Shown piece by piece: positions 24,173-32,489 of a DNA stretch of 45,363 nt. Position numbers and translations under genes: made by a program. The notes under the pieces were generated by a model that was not told where the DNA came from, did no database searches, and was given only the letters and a program-made list of their open reading frames with translations. Numbering within the stretch: the first letter of the stretch is position 1; each line of letters begins with the position of its first letter. Origin of the DNA: an uncultured Lachnospiraceae bacterium (GTDB lineage Bacteria > Bacillota > Clostridia > Lachnospirales > Lachnospiraceae); the NCBI GenBank assembly GCA_910580195.1, contig CAJTWA010000038.1:1-45363 (forward strand), read 5' to 3'.

Positions 24173-25321
24173 TCACGCAGACGGCCTTCTTCCACGGGGA
24201 CGGGACATGGCTTCCTCGTACAATTCTTCCAGGGAAACGCGCCTGTGGTTGAAATAGAGTTCTAAAAACAGCATGGTTGTGCCACATTCACATTTGAGCG
24301 GGTCATAGCCAAAAGCAGAGAGGATGGCAGTGCGCCACTGGTTAAAGCTTTTGAAAATGTGGCGCTTTTCACGGGAAATGGCTCTGTGAAGTTTTTTATC
24401 AATCTCCCGGTGGCGTGCATAAATGCCGCCGTAGCGGATCATTTTGAAATGTTTTTCCGGGATATGCCGGATGAGGCGTTCTATGAATTCCATAACAGGA
24501 AGAGTCTCTTCGGCATAGGCGTCATCTTCGTGCCGGTTGTAATGGAAGGTAACGAAGTCGCCATCATAGTTGTCAATCCGGGACGTGGCGATAACGGGCC
24601 GCCCCAGATAACGCCCGATGTATTTTATGGCGGTTTTGGGATCACATTTATTAGGCTTTGCATAGACATAAAAACCGTCTTTGTGTTCCAGGTAACAGCG
24701 TGACTTGGTCTTTTTGAAGGAAGAGCCGATTTTGGATTCCATTTCACCCAGCAGGGCAGTGCGGAAAGCATTGCGGAGGTAGGTATAGTTGAAGTAATTG
24801 GTATTGCGCCAGAAACCATTATCGCTGTAACCACCCTCGGAAATAAGGCAGTGTATGTGAGGGTTCCATTTCAAGTCCCGGCCAAAGGTGTGGAGAACCA
24901 TGATAAAACCGGGGGTAAAGTTCATGGGCTTATTCTGCTTAAAAAACATGTGGGAAACAACCCTGTTTACGGCATGAAAGAGGCAGCCAAGGAGAGAACG
25001 GCCATCCAGAAAAAACTCCCGGAGACGCTCATCAATGGTAAAAACACAGTGGCGGTGGGGGACATTGACGAGCTTAAAGGACATAGAGGTGGTGCGTTGC
25101 ATGGCGTAGAGATTTCCGCAAGTGGGACAGAAGCGGCTGTGGCAGCGGAAAGGGACGAATTTCAGCTTTCCGCAATGAGGACAGCCGTACATTGCCCCGC
25201 CGAAAGAGGGATCGCCGCAGTTAATCATTTTTTCCACGTTCTCAATGACAGAATCGCGTGGATGTAATGTATAAATCATTTCTTCATAATGGTCCCTAAA
25301 AATATCTTGAAGTATGCTCAT
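24173..25321 (-). CDS. IS91-family transposase
   Basis: A 382-aa HUH endonuclease transposase. The N-terminal zinc-binding region has C47, C50, C60, C65 and C68 (GCPHCGKLKF, FRCHSRFCPTCGN). The HUH motif is H155-I-H157 in KWNPHIHCLI. Catalytic tyrosines Y234 and Y238 (Y-x3-Y) are in AIKYIGRYLGRP. It nicks and rejoins single strands for rolling-circle transposition. The frame continues upstream to 25372, but that would start inside a hairpin repeat; ATG 25321 (MSILQDIFRDHYEEM) matches family starts, though without a clear Shine-Dalgarno. It appears intact. Confidence 0.92.
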   Translation of the reverse strand: MSILQDIFRDHYEEMIYTLHPRDSVIENVEKMINCGDPSFGGAMYGCPHCGKLKFVPFRCHSRFCPTCGNLYAMQRTTSMSFKLVNVPHRHCVFTIDERLREFFLDGRSLLGCLFHAVNRVVSHMFFKQNKPMNFTPGFIMVLHTFGRDLKWNPHIHCLISEGGYSDNGFWRNTNYFNYTYLRNAFRTALLGEMESKIGSSFKKTKSRCYLEHKDGFYVYAKPNKCDPKTAIKYIGRYLGRPVIATSRIDNYDGDFVTFHYNRHEDDAYAEETLPVMEFIERLIRHIPEKHFKMIRYGGIYARHREIDKKLHRAISREKRHIFKSFNQWRTAILSAFGYDPLKCECGTTMLFLELYFNHRRVSLEELYEEAMSRPRGRRPSA

Positions 25322-25354
25322 AAGACTATTATGCAGGAAAACGGCACAAAAAGA

Positions 25355-25413
25355 AACCCCTAATTCCCCCATGAATGGGGGCTAGGGGGTTGAAGTGTCG
25401 AAGACACTTTTTT
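25355..25413. repeat. intergenic repeat, family B, copy 2, with terminator-like hairpin
   Basis: AACCCCTA...CCCCCAT pairs with ATGGGGG...TAGGGGGTT (25355-25391), and directly after it AAGTGTC (25393-25399) pairs with GACACTT (25403-25409) followed by T6. The plan matches 20810-20866. The second hairpin is a good terminator on the forward strand. Confidence 0.7.
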
Positions 25414-25619
25414 ATTCTAGCTTCAACCACCGTCTTGCAGTGGAGTGAGCAGTAGGGGAGTTCTGCTTGTGGCGGAGGCATTTGCACATATTCGTATTTT
25501 AATATTTCAATGGGAATTGCCTGTTATGCTGAAAGAGTTTCCACAGGGTTTGCTGTTTTGTGCATGAAATACCCTTTGGGGAATATAGATATAGAAGGAA
25601 CAGGAAGGGGGACTGAGCC

Positions 25620-26447
25620 ATGACAATCCATAAAGAGTACATTTCCAAGGAAAATACATATGAAGGGCAGAACAGCCCGAAATATATTGTTATCCATGAA
25701 ACGGACAATTTTTCCATAGGGGCGGACGCCAAACGCCACGCTTCGGCTCAGGCAGCCGGGAATTTGGAAACCTCCGTCCACTTTTATGTAGGCTCTGACG
25801 GCATCTGGCAGGCGGCGGAGATTGGGGACGGGACCTATGCCATTGGAAAAGAGTATGGCGGGGAGCACCGCATTAAAGATGCAGAAAACCGGAACACCAT
25901 TAACGTCGAAATCTGCGTCAACGAGGATGGGGATTACCAGAAAGCATGGGAGTATGCCAAAGATTTGGTAAAGTACCTGATGGGGGAAACAGGAATTCCA
26001 GCGGAACGCGTCATCCGGCATTTTGACGCAAAGGGGAAATACTGCCCCCGGAAGATGATGGATGACCTAGCGCTTTGGGAAAAGTTCCAGAACCTGATTG
26101 GGCAGCAGGCAGGATACAGCCAGCAGCAGTTCATCCGCGACGTGCAGGAGGTTACCGGCTCTCACCCGGACGGGATTGCAGGGCCGGAAACGATTGGGAA
26201 TACAGTCACGGTTTCCCGGGATACCAATAAGTTCCACAGGGTGGTGACGCCATTGGAACGGAGGCTGAAGGCTTTGGGGTATTATGATGGGGAAATTGAA
26301 GCAGATGCAGGCGGGAGGGGGAATTTTGGGAAAGGGATGGAAGCGGCGGTGAACGCTTACCAGAAGGAGGTGCTGGAATATAGGAACACGGACGGGGAGG
26401 TGACGGCGGGGAAAAATATGTGGAAATCTTTGCTGGGGATGAAGTGA
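25620..26447 (+). CDS. N-acetylmuramoyl-L-alanine amidase with peptidoglycan-binding tail
   Basis: A 275-aa amidase_2 (T7-lysozyme-like) zinc hydrolase that cuts the MurNAc-L-Ala bond. Zinc ligands: His in VIHETDN, and His and Cys in VIRHFDAKGKYCPRKM; the SVHFYV histidine is also conserved. The C-terminal 105 residues contain peptidoglycan-binding-like helices (FIRDVQEVTG and LERRLKALGYYDGEI). There is no signal peptide, typical of phage or prophage endolysins. No holin or phage genes are beside it, so it is an isolated prophage remnant or domesticated lysin. GGAAGGGGG precedes ATG 25620. Confidence 0.92.
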   Translation: MTIHKEYISKENTYEGQNSPKYIVIHETDNFSIGADAKRHASAQAAGNLETSVHFYVGSDGIWQAAEIGDGTYAIGKEYGGEHRIKDAENRNTINVEICVNEDGDYQKAWEYAKDLVKYLMGETGIPAERVIRHFDAKGKYCPRKMMDDLALWEKFQNLIGQQAGYSQQQFIRDVQEVTGSHPDGIAGPETIGNTVTVSRDTNKFHRVVTPLERRLKALGYYDGEIEADAGGRGNFGKGMEAAVNAYQKEVLEYRNTDGEVTAGKNMWKSLLGMK

Positions 26448-26728
26448 ATGGCGGCCGGCTTTTGCCGGCAGGCAATTCACGTGATATTGTTTCTTGTTGG
26501 GTACATTTGCAAAATAAAGACCATGCATGGATTAATCCTCATTGGTACAATTATTACTTGTCTGATGAGTAATGGAATAAGTTAACGCAATGATTGTGTA
26601 AGTTTGTAATCGGGATCATGACTTGTCTATAATTATACTATAGCTCATAATATGATAAATAGATTATTTTCATTAAAACATAATATGATATACAATAACA
26701 ATATATTTTAAGGGAAAGGGAGATTCTT
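26448..26728. other. AT-rich spacer before the XRE gene
   Basis: About 280 bp with no ORF. It begins with a short GCCGGC/GCCGGC hairpin (26454-26469) and becomes markedly AT-rich. The part before the XRE gene contains the repeated CATAATATGATA described separately. Confidence 0.5.
26646..26690. promoter_or_regulatory. direct repeat, putative operator of the XRE regulator
   Basis: CATAATATGATA occurs exactly at 26646-26657 and 26679-26690, 33 bp apart (about three helical turns). It lies just upstream of the XRE start codon. Two identical sites on one DNA face suggest autoregulation. Confidence 0.5.
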
Positions 26729-27079
26729 GTGGGCATTGAATTAAACTACAGCAAGCTGGGAAAGCGCATTAAGGAGCAACGCTTGCGGAAGCATCTGACA
26801 CAGGAAAAGTTAGGCGAAACCGTCCAAGTGGCAACCAGCAACATCAGCCATATCGAACGGGCAACCACACAAGTAAGCCTTCCCACCCTTGTCAAAATAG
26901 CCAATGCCTTGGAGGTATCTCTGGATCAGCTCGTTTGCGACAGCATCAACCCAATAGCGGAAATTTATATTGAGCAGGACATCACAAATATGTTACAGGG
27001 ATGTACCCTCCGGGAAAAGCAGATACTTAAAGATATTATGGTTGCCGCTAAGAAAACACTGAAAGAGAATAGAACATAG
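26729..27079 (+). CDS. XRE-family helix-turn-helix regulator
   Basis: A 116-aa protein. The N-terminal HTH_3 domain (residues about 8-66) reads LGKRIKEQRLRKHLTQEKLG, then VATSNISHIERATTQVSLPT. The C-terminal 45 residues form a helical oligomerisation segment. The start is GTG at 26729, with AAGGGAAAGGGAG ahead of it. Small XRE proteins of this kind control mobile elements or cell-state switches. Here the gene is alone between the amidase and a ComEC-like lipoprotein gene, in an AT-rich stretch, so it looks acquired. A terminator follows at 27083. Confidence 0.88.
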   Translation: MGIELNYSKLGKRIKEQRLRKHLTQEKLGETVQVATSNISHIERATTQVSLPTLVKIANALEVSLDQLVCDSINPIAEIYIEQDITNMLQGCTLREKQILKDIMVAAKKTLKENRT

Positions 27080-27082
27080 GAA

Positions 27083-27117
27083 AAGCTGCTGAATATCAGG
27101 GATTCGGCAGCTTTTTT
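27083..27117 (+). terminator. terminator after the XRE gene
   Basis: AAGCTGCTGAAT (27083-27094) pairs with ATTCGGCAGCTT (27102-27113) with one G-T pair, then T6. Confidence 0.88.
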
Positions 27118-27441
27118 CTGGCAGTCCAGCAGCTATCAAATCCGGGACAGGGAAAAAGTGGGACTGCAACATAATCTGAGTTTTTTGCACGAAGTAATTC
27201 TTACCCCAGAAAAAAAATCACCAAAATTTTTTCATGGACAGCCAGAACGGCAGTTTATATCTTTGGTTATAGAAAAGCCAAAAGATTTCCAACCACATTT
27301 CCCTAATTTGTAGTATAATAAACCCAGACCAAAATTATCCCCAAAATACAGCCCATAACGCTGCAAATGAGGAGAAACTATCCAACATAGCCCAAGGATT
27401 CCGCCATTTTGGGACAAAATGAAAAGGAAAGGAACAGAAAA
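27118..27441. promoter_or_regulatory. spacer with likely promoter of the metallo-hydrolase gene
   Basis: About 320 bp without an ORF. A TATAAT at 27314-27319 is the best -10 candidate for the downstream gene, but no convincing -35 lies 17 bp before it. The 120-bp leader after it has no structure I can name. Confidence 0.4.
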
Positions 27442-28641
27442 ATGCAAAAGAAACGATACCAAATAAAAGCAGCCATTTTCCTATTATTTGCCATTCTCGT
27501 ACTCCAAACCACAGGCTGCAGCCTTCCAGCAGGGAACAAATCTGCCAAGGGTTCCAAGGACACAAACGGGGAAACCCTAGAGATCCATTTTCTGGATATC
27601 GGGCAGGGGGACGCCACTTTAATAAAACAGGGCAGCCATGCCATGCTGATTGACGCAGGCGATAATGACAAAGGCACCGCCGTGCAGTCCTATCTGCAGA
27701 GCCAAGGCGTGGAATCGCTGGATTATGCCATAGGCACCCACCCAGATTCCGACCATGTAGGCGGGCTGGACGTAGTTCTCTACAAGTTCCCTTGGGACAC
27801 CGTCATCCTCCCGGATTTGGAAAAAGACACCAAGACATACCAAGATGTGCTGAAAGTTATCAAGGACAAGAGGAAGAGCATTACATATCCCGTGGCAGGG
27901 ACGGCCTATGAGTTAGGAAATGCAGAATTTACCATAATTGCCCCTGCAGCAGAAGACTACGGGGACAACTGGAACGACTATTCCGTAGGAATCCTCCTCC
28001 AGTTTGGGGAAAACCGTTTCATATTTACCGGGGACGCAGAGGAAGATGCAGAGCAGGACATGATAGCAGAAAATATTGACCTGTCCGCAGACGTCCTGAA
28101 AGCTGCCCACCATGGCAGCGATACCGCCAATACCATGCCGTTCCTAGAAGAAGTGAACCCAAAATCCGTAGTCATAAGCTGCGGTGCAGGCAACAGCTAC
28201 GGCCACCCGCGGGCAGGGGCCATGAACAATTTCCGCAGCATAGGGGCAAGCGTCTACCGCACGGATGAGCAAGGGACCATTGTGGCAGTTTCCGACGGAA
28301 AAGAAATTACATGGAACTGTTCCCCCAGCGAAACATGGCAGGCCGGGGAACCAAACGGGAACAGCACATCAAAATCCAGCCAAGGAAACCAAGGCAGCGG
28401 GGAGTTGTTCCCAGAAGCGTCAGGTACGCTAGAACTGGAAGAAGAAAGCCGCAGCGCAGGAAACTCTGGCACAAATTCTTCCGAAAGCAGATACGTCATC
28501 AACGCCAACACAAAGAAATTCCATAGGGAATCCTGCAGCAGCGTAACACAGATGCAAGAAGAAAATAAGGAATACAGCAACTTAACCCCGCAAGAGCTAG
28601 AAGCACAAGGCTACGAGCCCTGCGGGAACTGTAAGCCATAA
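27442..28641 (+). CDS. ComEC-like metallo-beta-lactamase-fold lipoprotein
   Basis: A 399-aa secreted enzyme. The signal peptide ends in a lipobox-like LQTTGC, with C26 as the likely lipidated residue. The MBL domain (about 45-290) resembles the nuclease domain of ComEC: FLDIGQGDATLI, metal motif HPDSDH (H100-H105), TGDAEEDAE and AAHHGSDTAN. A low-complexity linker leads to a C-terminal about 45-residue zinc-ribbon-like domain (NTKKFHRESCSS, then GYEPCGNC), as seen on secreted DNA-entry nucleases. It probably degrades extracellular or incoming DNA. ATG 27442 has AAAGGAAC ahead; an in-frame TTG at 27409 is less likely. Confidence 0.9.
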   Translation: MQKKRYQIKAAIFLLFAILVLQTTGCSLPAGNKSAKGSKDTNGETLEIHFLDIGQGDATLIKQGSHAMLIDAGDNDKGTAVQSYLQSQGVESLDYAIGTHPDSDHVGGLDVVLYKFPWDTVILPDLEKDTKTYQDVLKVIKDKRKSITYPVAGTAYELGNAEFTIIAPAAEDYGDNWNDYSVGILLQFGENRFIFTGDAEEDAEQDMIAENIDLSADVLKAAHHGSDTANTMPFLEEVNPKSVVISCGAGNSYGHPRAGAMNNFRSIGASVYRTDEQGTIVAVSDGKEITWNCSPSETWQAGEPNGNSTSKSSQGNQGSGELFPEASGTLELEEESRSAGNSGTNSSESRYVINANTKKFHRESCSSVTQMQEENKEYSNLTPQELEAQGYEPCGNCKP

Positions 28642-28687
28642 CGCTGCCCAGTTTGCGGTCGCCAGATAAGGATGTTTTTATGTAGGT

Positions 28688-28728
28688 TACGGCGTAACTC
28701 TGTAAAAGGAGTTACGCCGTATTCTTTT
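28688..28728 (+). terminator. terminator after the ComEC-like gene
   Basis: TACGGCGTAACTC (28688-28700) pairs perfectly with GAGTTACGCCGTA (28709-28721), followed by a T-rich TTCTTTT. Confidence 0.85.
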
Positions 28729-28744
28729 GTTATGCCAGAAACTT

Positions 28745-28781
28745 AAAAAGACGCATGGTTTACAATTTATGATTCCATGCG
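28745..28781 (-). terminator. terminator of the Rpn gene
   Basis: Read on the reverse strand, CGCATGG pairs with CCATGCG (28781-28752) and is followed by TCTTTTT. It is 30 bp downstream of the Rpn stop. Confidence 0.7.
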
Positions 28782-28810
28782 CCTTTACGCTGTTTTTTAA
28801 TTTTTCTTGA

Positions 28811-29617
28811 TTATGCCATTTGCATTATCTGTTTTTTTAATTCCTCAATTATATCAAGGGATAATTCCGTGTAATCAGCTATTTCTTCCAGCGGCATTTT
28901 TCCTGCTTTAATCATACGCATAGCTGTCTTTTTTACTCCTCTTAACTCAGCTTCATTTCTCATATCTTCCATGATTTTACACATAGCCGCAACTCCTTTC
29001 TCGTCCTCTTTAAAATATCTTGCCCTTTTCGCAAGCACCTCATAATTCATATCGTTTGGATTGGTACATGAAAAATCGTGCATTAACTTTCCGATTTCAT
29101 CATTGCCCCTATATTTACCATTCACATATACGATGTGCGAACCGTCATCAAACAACTCTTTTTCCCCGTCGATTTCCACATACCGTTGTATGTGATATAC
29201 GGCTTTATTTTTTCCAATAACGTCATTTTCTGTAATAAAAATTACGTAGCTGTCAGGCATTATGTCGGTATCTTCTCCTGCCCTTAATATATGTGCATCC
29301 AAAAGGCTGCTGTTATGCCTTGCCCTCTTTGCACCTGCTCCTGCGTCTTTTCTCTGAATTTCTATATCATATTCTTTCGTGGTACGATCAACCGCCCGAA
29401 CGTCCAGAATTGCAGAACGTCCTTTCAAATTTTTCATTACTTCCTGTGTCCTGATTGATGTAACTTTTATATCCGGACGCTGTAAAACGATTTGAAGTAT
29501 CAATTCCACTCCCTCATAGTTATCTTCAAGACAGACGGTCATAAAGTCATCGTCCATATATCTAAATAATTTTATTTTTTCTAAATCTTGCTGATGTTCC
29601 TGCTCTTTTATATCCAA
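28811..29617 (-). CDS. Rpn family PD-(D/E)XK nuclease / putative transposase
   Basis: A 268-aa protein of the PDDEXK_2 (recombination-promoting nuclease) group. The catalytic core is D72 in AILDVRAVD plus E86-I-Q88 in YDIEIQRK; flanking segments (KLFRYMDDDFM, HNSSLLDAHIL, DSYVIFITEND) match the family. The C-terminal 50 residues carry the usual helical LEEIADYTELSLDIIEELKK motif. The start is TTG at 29617 with GAGGTGAT ahead of it; no ATG is better placed. The gene is AT-richer than its neighbours and has its own promoter and terminator, consistent with horizontal gain. Rpn proteins promote RecA-independent recombination or act in phage defence. Confidence 0.9.
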   Translation of the reverse strand: MDIKEQEHQQDLEKIKLFRYMDDDFMTVCLEDNYEGVELILQIVLQRPDIKVTSIRTQEVMKNLKGRSAILDVRAVDRTTKEYDIEIQRKDAGAGAKRARHNSSLLDAHILRAGEDTDIMPDSYVIFITENDVIGKNKAVYHIQRYVEIDGEKELFDDGSHIVYVNGKYRGNDEIGKLMHDFSCTNPNDMNYEVLAKRARYFKEDEKGVAAMCKIMEDMRNEAELRGVKKTAMRMIKAGKMPLEEIADYTELSLDIIEELKKQIMQMA

Positions 29618-29681
29618 AATATCACCTCACGATCTCTTTTGCAACAGAAACCAATACATGAAATTCTCTTGCTATATTTTA

Positions 29682-29710
29682 ATTATACAAAAAAACGCCT
29701 GCCTTTACAA
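29682..29710 (-). promoter_or_regulatory. promoter of the Rpn gene
   Basis: On the reverse strand, TTGTAA (29710-29705), a 17-bp spacer including a T7 run, and TATAAT (29687-29682). Confidence 0.75.
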
Positions 29711-29778
29711 TGACATAAAAATTCTTCTGGGAATGGAAAAAGGAATAGTAGCCTGCATCTTTATTTTTGGCATAAAGT

Positions 29779-29818
29779 AAGCCAGTGTAAGAAGCAGAAA
29801 CGCTTCTTACACTGGCTT
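29779..29818 (-). terminator. 17-bp perfect hairpin after the LTA synthase gene
   Basis: AAGCCAGTGTAAGAAGC (29779-29795) pairs perfectly with its complement (29802-29818) around a 6-nt loop. It lies 100 bp downstream of the LTA synthase stop. T tracts on either side are poor, so it may act as a terminator or an RNA-stabilising stem. Confidence 0.65.
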
Positions 29819-29916
29819 TGCTATTTCCAATAAGTTGTCTATAATATTTTAAAGTTGCCTCCTTATGTGGTAACAGCCTTGCCCACAGTGCCTTTTTCTT
29901 TTCTGCCCTTATTTTA

Positions 29917-32295
29917 TTAACGTTCCGGCCAATTCCCAGCCTGCCCTTCAGACCGCTCTTCTTCCTGCTGGCTGGGCAGGTTTCCATTTATCTGGTCGTC
30001 TGGGGTGTTGATTTGATTTCCACTTGTCTGGCTGTTTTGAGGCTGCTCTTCCGTCTGGCTGTCCCCGTCACTCTGGCTGGGCTGTTCCACCGCCTGATTT
30101 TCCGGGGCGCCTTCTGGTTCTTCCTTCTGCTCCCCATTCACATCTTTGTCTATGCTGCTGGGCGTATTCTCCACCGTGTCGTCCACCGGCGTTTCCTCTG
30201 TCACATCTTGCTGCTCTGTTTTCAGGTAAGAAACTGCATTGGAACTGCGGAACACAGTATCAGAGGATCCCATTTGGCTGACAAGAAGGCTGTTCTGGCC
30301 TTCTGCAAAGCTGCCCATGGAAACCAGAAGTTCCGTATCGCTGACAAAGGAAGTGGAAACCTTCGTATCATTGATAAATACTTTGCTCCAAGGGGTGAAA
30401 TTGCTGCCAAACACATGCATGCCGTCTTCCCGTTCTTCCAGCCGGTCTACCGTAACGTCCACAACGCCCATCTGCATATCCGAAGCAGGGTAGGGGTCCT
30501 GCCCTTGGTAAGCGTACCGTTTCCCATACAGGAGGTCATACTGCAGAAGTTCCATATCACGTTCGGATTCCTCCGTGGGCTGGTACTTGCCGCTTTGGTG
30601 CAGGGTAAACATAGTCCCTTCATGGATGTTAGCCTGATCCGTGATAGCTGCAAGCAATTGGTAGGAAGTTAAATCTTGGCTTACTTTTTCCATGCCAAAA
30701 TTGTTCCATGTTACGTATTTCGTGTTGAAGATGCTGCCAGTTGCCATGTCCTCATTGGTAAGCCCCATCGTTGGGAGGTGGTCGCCGAAGAACACAACCA
30801 CAGTTTTTTCATCCCGCTTGGAAAGCATATCCGTGAGGTTGGCAATGAATTTATCCACTTCATGGATTTGGTTCACATAGTATTCCCATTCATTATTTTT
30901 TGCCTCGGATTCTGCCCCGGTAACTGTAATTTCCGGGTTTTCGATTACTTTTTCCGTAGGGTAAGCCCCATGCCCCTGCACGGTAATGGTGTACACAAAG
31001 TCTTGCTGCGCGGTAGAATCCAATGCCTTTTCCACCTCGCCGATAAGGATATCGTCGGTCGGCCATGTGCCAAGGGGCGTATATTCTTGGATGTTCATCA
31101 TTTCCTTGCTGATAAAGCTGTCAAAGCCCATCTGGGTAAAGGCATTCCTGCGGCTATAGAAATTCCCGCCGTTATTATGTACTACATGGGAGCCATACCC
31201 CAGATTCCCTAAGTCAGAAGCAATGCTTTCACAGTCCGTAGATTTCAGGATGGTTTTGTAAGGATATTCCCCAAGGCCAAAGTATTTCATGCCCATCCCG
31301 GTCAGGATTTCAAATTCGGTGTTTGCAGTCCCTGCACCTACTACCGGGACAGTCAGGTGGCCGGAAGAGTAATTGTTGTAAAGGTTGTCAAAGTTCGGGG
31401 TGGGGTTTTCCGAAAAATTCAGGAAATTGATTTCTTTTGGGTCAATAAAGGATTCCAGCAGCACGCAGATAACATTTGGGAGTTCCTCCGTGCTGGAAGG
31501 ATTTACATTGACCCGGTTTAACGCATCCTCTACATTCTCCTGCGAATATTCCCGGGGGCTTGGCATCCCTTGGTCTACCACGCTGGCTGAAAAGCTGTAT
31601 ACAAACCCGTAGTCTTCATAGCCTTGGGCAATGTTTTCAAAATAATCTGCTAAAATATTGTTGCTTACCGCAGCTTGTGTCACCATTGGGATAAAAAATG
31701 CAAAGCCGCCGATGGCAAGGATGCTCGCAAAGCGGTTCTGTTTCCCTTGGTATTTCGGGCCTTTCCGCCACAGGTGGACAATGCCAAGAAGGACGGATAC
31801 AACCAGCAAAATCACTGCAAATGCCTCGCCTTTGCTGAAATAGTTGCTCTGCATGGTGAACAGGTCGTTTACCAGCTTCAAGTCCGTATAGGTAAATGGA
31901 GTCACGCGCTTCGCAAGGATGCAGCCGTTAATGGTCCCCAAGAACAGCCATGCCACGCTGATAATGGTGCGCATCAGCGCCCTCCGCCGGAAAAAATACA
32001 CCAGATGCAGGGAAGTAAACACAATCATGGAGTTGTACAGGAAGGCCAGCCCCCGGTCAAACATGAACATAAATGCGGCCCCGAAGGAATGGCGTGAAAT
32101 CACCTCAATCAAGAAGCAGACGCTGCAGGCCAGCAGGTAATGGAAAATTAAAGAGTAGCGGTTCAAGAACGCCACCAGCTTCTCCCGTTGGTCCGCCTTC
32201 AAAAAATGCTTTTTCTCCCGGGCATTTCTTTTTTCACGAAAAGCCTTGTATTTTGTTGCAACTTTTTGTAAAGTGTTTTTTGCAGTATGAAACAT
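29917..32295 (-). CDS. LTA synthase family sulfatase-fold membrane protein
   Basis: A 792-aa phosphoglycerol transferase-like enzyme. Five N-terminal transmembrane segments (about 50-210) precede an extracellular sulfatase domain. Metal/catalytic residues: E281 in VLLESF, nucleophile T323 in GAGTANTEF, and Asp/His in FFGDHLPTMG. It would polymerise glycerol-phosphate onto a lipid anchor. Unusually, the sulfatase domain is followed by a TIG/IPT-like beta domain (FGSNFTPWSKVFINDT region) and an about 100-residue Glu/Gln/Pro/Ser tail. The frame is open to 32376, but ATG 32295 has AAGGATGGTG ahead and lies downstream of the mapped promoter. Confidence 0.92.
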   Translation of the reverse strand: MFHTAKNTLQKVATKYKAFREKRNAREKKHFLKADQREKLVAFLNRYSLIFHYLLACSVCFLIEVISRHSFGAAFMFMFDRGLAFLYNSMIVFTSLHLVYFFRRRALMRTIISVAWLFLGTINGCILAKRVTPFTYTDLKLVNDLFTMQSNYFSKGEAFAVILLVVSVLLGIVHLWRKGPKYQGKQNRFASILAIGGFAFFIPMVTQAAVSNNILADYFENIAQGYEDYGFVYSFSASVVDQGMPSPREYSQENVEDALNRVNVNPSSTEELPNVICVLLESFIDPKEINFLNFSENPTPNFDNLYNNYSSGHLTVPVVGAGTANTEFEILTGMGMKYFGLGEYPYKTILKSTDCESIASDLGNLGYGSHVVHNNGGNFYSRRNAFTQMGFDSFISKEMMNIQEYTPLGTWPTDDILIGEVEKALDSTAQQDFVYTITVQGHGAYPTEKVIENPEITVTGAESEAKNNEWEYYVNQIHEVDKFIANLTDMLSKRDEKTVVVFFGDHLPTMGLTNEDMATGSIFNTKYVTWNNFGMEKVSQDLTSYQLLAAITDQANIHEGTMFTLHQSGKYQPTEESERDMELLQYDLLYGKRYAYQGQDPYPASDMQMGVVDVTVDRLEEREDGMHVFGSNFTPWSKVFINDTKVSTSFVSDTELLVSMGSFAEGQNSLLVSQMGSSDTVFRSSNAVSYLKTEQQDVTEETPVDDTVENTPSSIDKDVNGEQKEEPEGAPENQAVEQPSQSDGDSQTEEQPQNSQTSGNQINTPDDQINGNLPSQQEEERSEGQAGNWPER

Positions 32296-32323
32296 TTTGT
32301 CACCATCCTTAAGTTTATGTTGG

Positions 32324-32352
32324 AAAATAGAAAAGTGTGAACTATTTGTAAA
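32324..32352 (-). promoter_or_regulatory. promoter of the LTA synthase gene
   Basis: On the reverse strand, TTTACA (32352-32347), a 17-bp spacer and TATTTT (32329-32324). Its position favours ATG 32295 as the start. Confidence 0.6.
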
Positions 32353-32406
32353 CAAAGTATGAATCATAATTTCCATAGCAAAGATTAGCTTATTTTTTTC
32401 AAAAAG

Positions 32407-32438
32407 TCAACTGGAAAAAATAAATTTTATACAGTTGA
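32407..32438. promoter_or_regulatory. inverted repeat in the LTA synthase/folC divergent spacer
   Basis: TCAACTG (32407-32413) and CAGTTGA (32432-32438) flank an AT-only centre. It may be a regulator site or a weak hairpin ahead of the folate operon. Confidence 0.35.
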
Positions 32439-32489
32439 TAAGAAAAATTAAGAATTTCTTTATAAATCCTGAATTTGGAGGGACAGCAA

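Larger units (their letters stand above)
23877..25392 (-). mobile_element. IS91-family insertion sequence (HUH/Y2 transposase), ends approximate
   Basis: The element contains the transposase (24173-25321) and a 58-aa passenger ORF (23944-24120), both on the reverse strand. The end downstream of the transposase is marked by a cruciform-forming sequence at 23879-23916. The tetranucleotide GAAC (23877-23880) abuts it, which is the type of target IS91 elements prefer. The other end is uncertain: the hairpin at 25355-25391 could be the terminus or a host repeat, since a related sequence occurs at 20810. As expected for rolling-circle elements, no terminal inverted repeats or target duplication are seen. 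Confidence 0.75.

Noticed and set aside
25322..25372. 17-codon N-terminal extension of the IS91 transposase
   Set aside because: The upstream start lies inside the family B hairpin, and the extra residues do not resemble transposase N-termini.
29679..29987. 102-codon reverse frame between the LTA synthase and Rpn genes
   Set aside because: It covers the 17-bp hairpin and the Rpn promoter and overlaps the LTA synthase end; it has no ribosome site.
30013..31212. Forward open frames of 219 and 178 codons
   Set aside because: Antisense to the LTA synthase gene, with composition typical of a reverse-complemented membrane/sulfatase gene.
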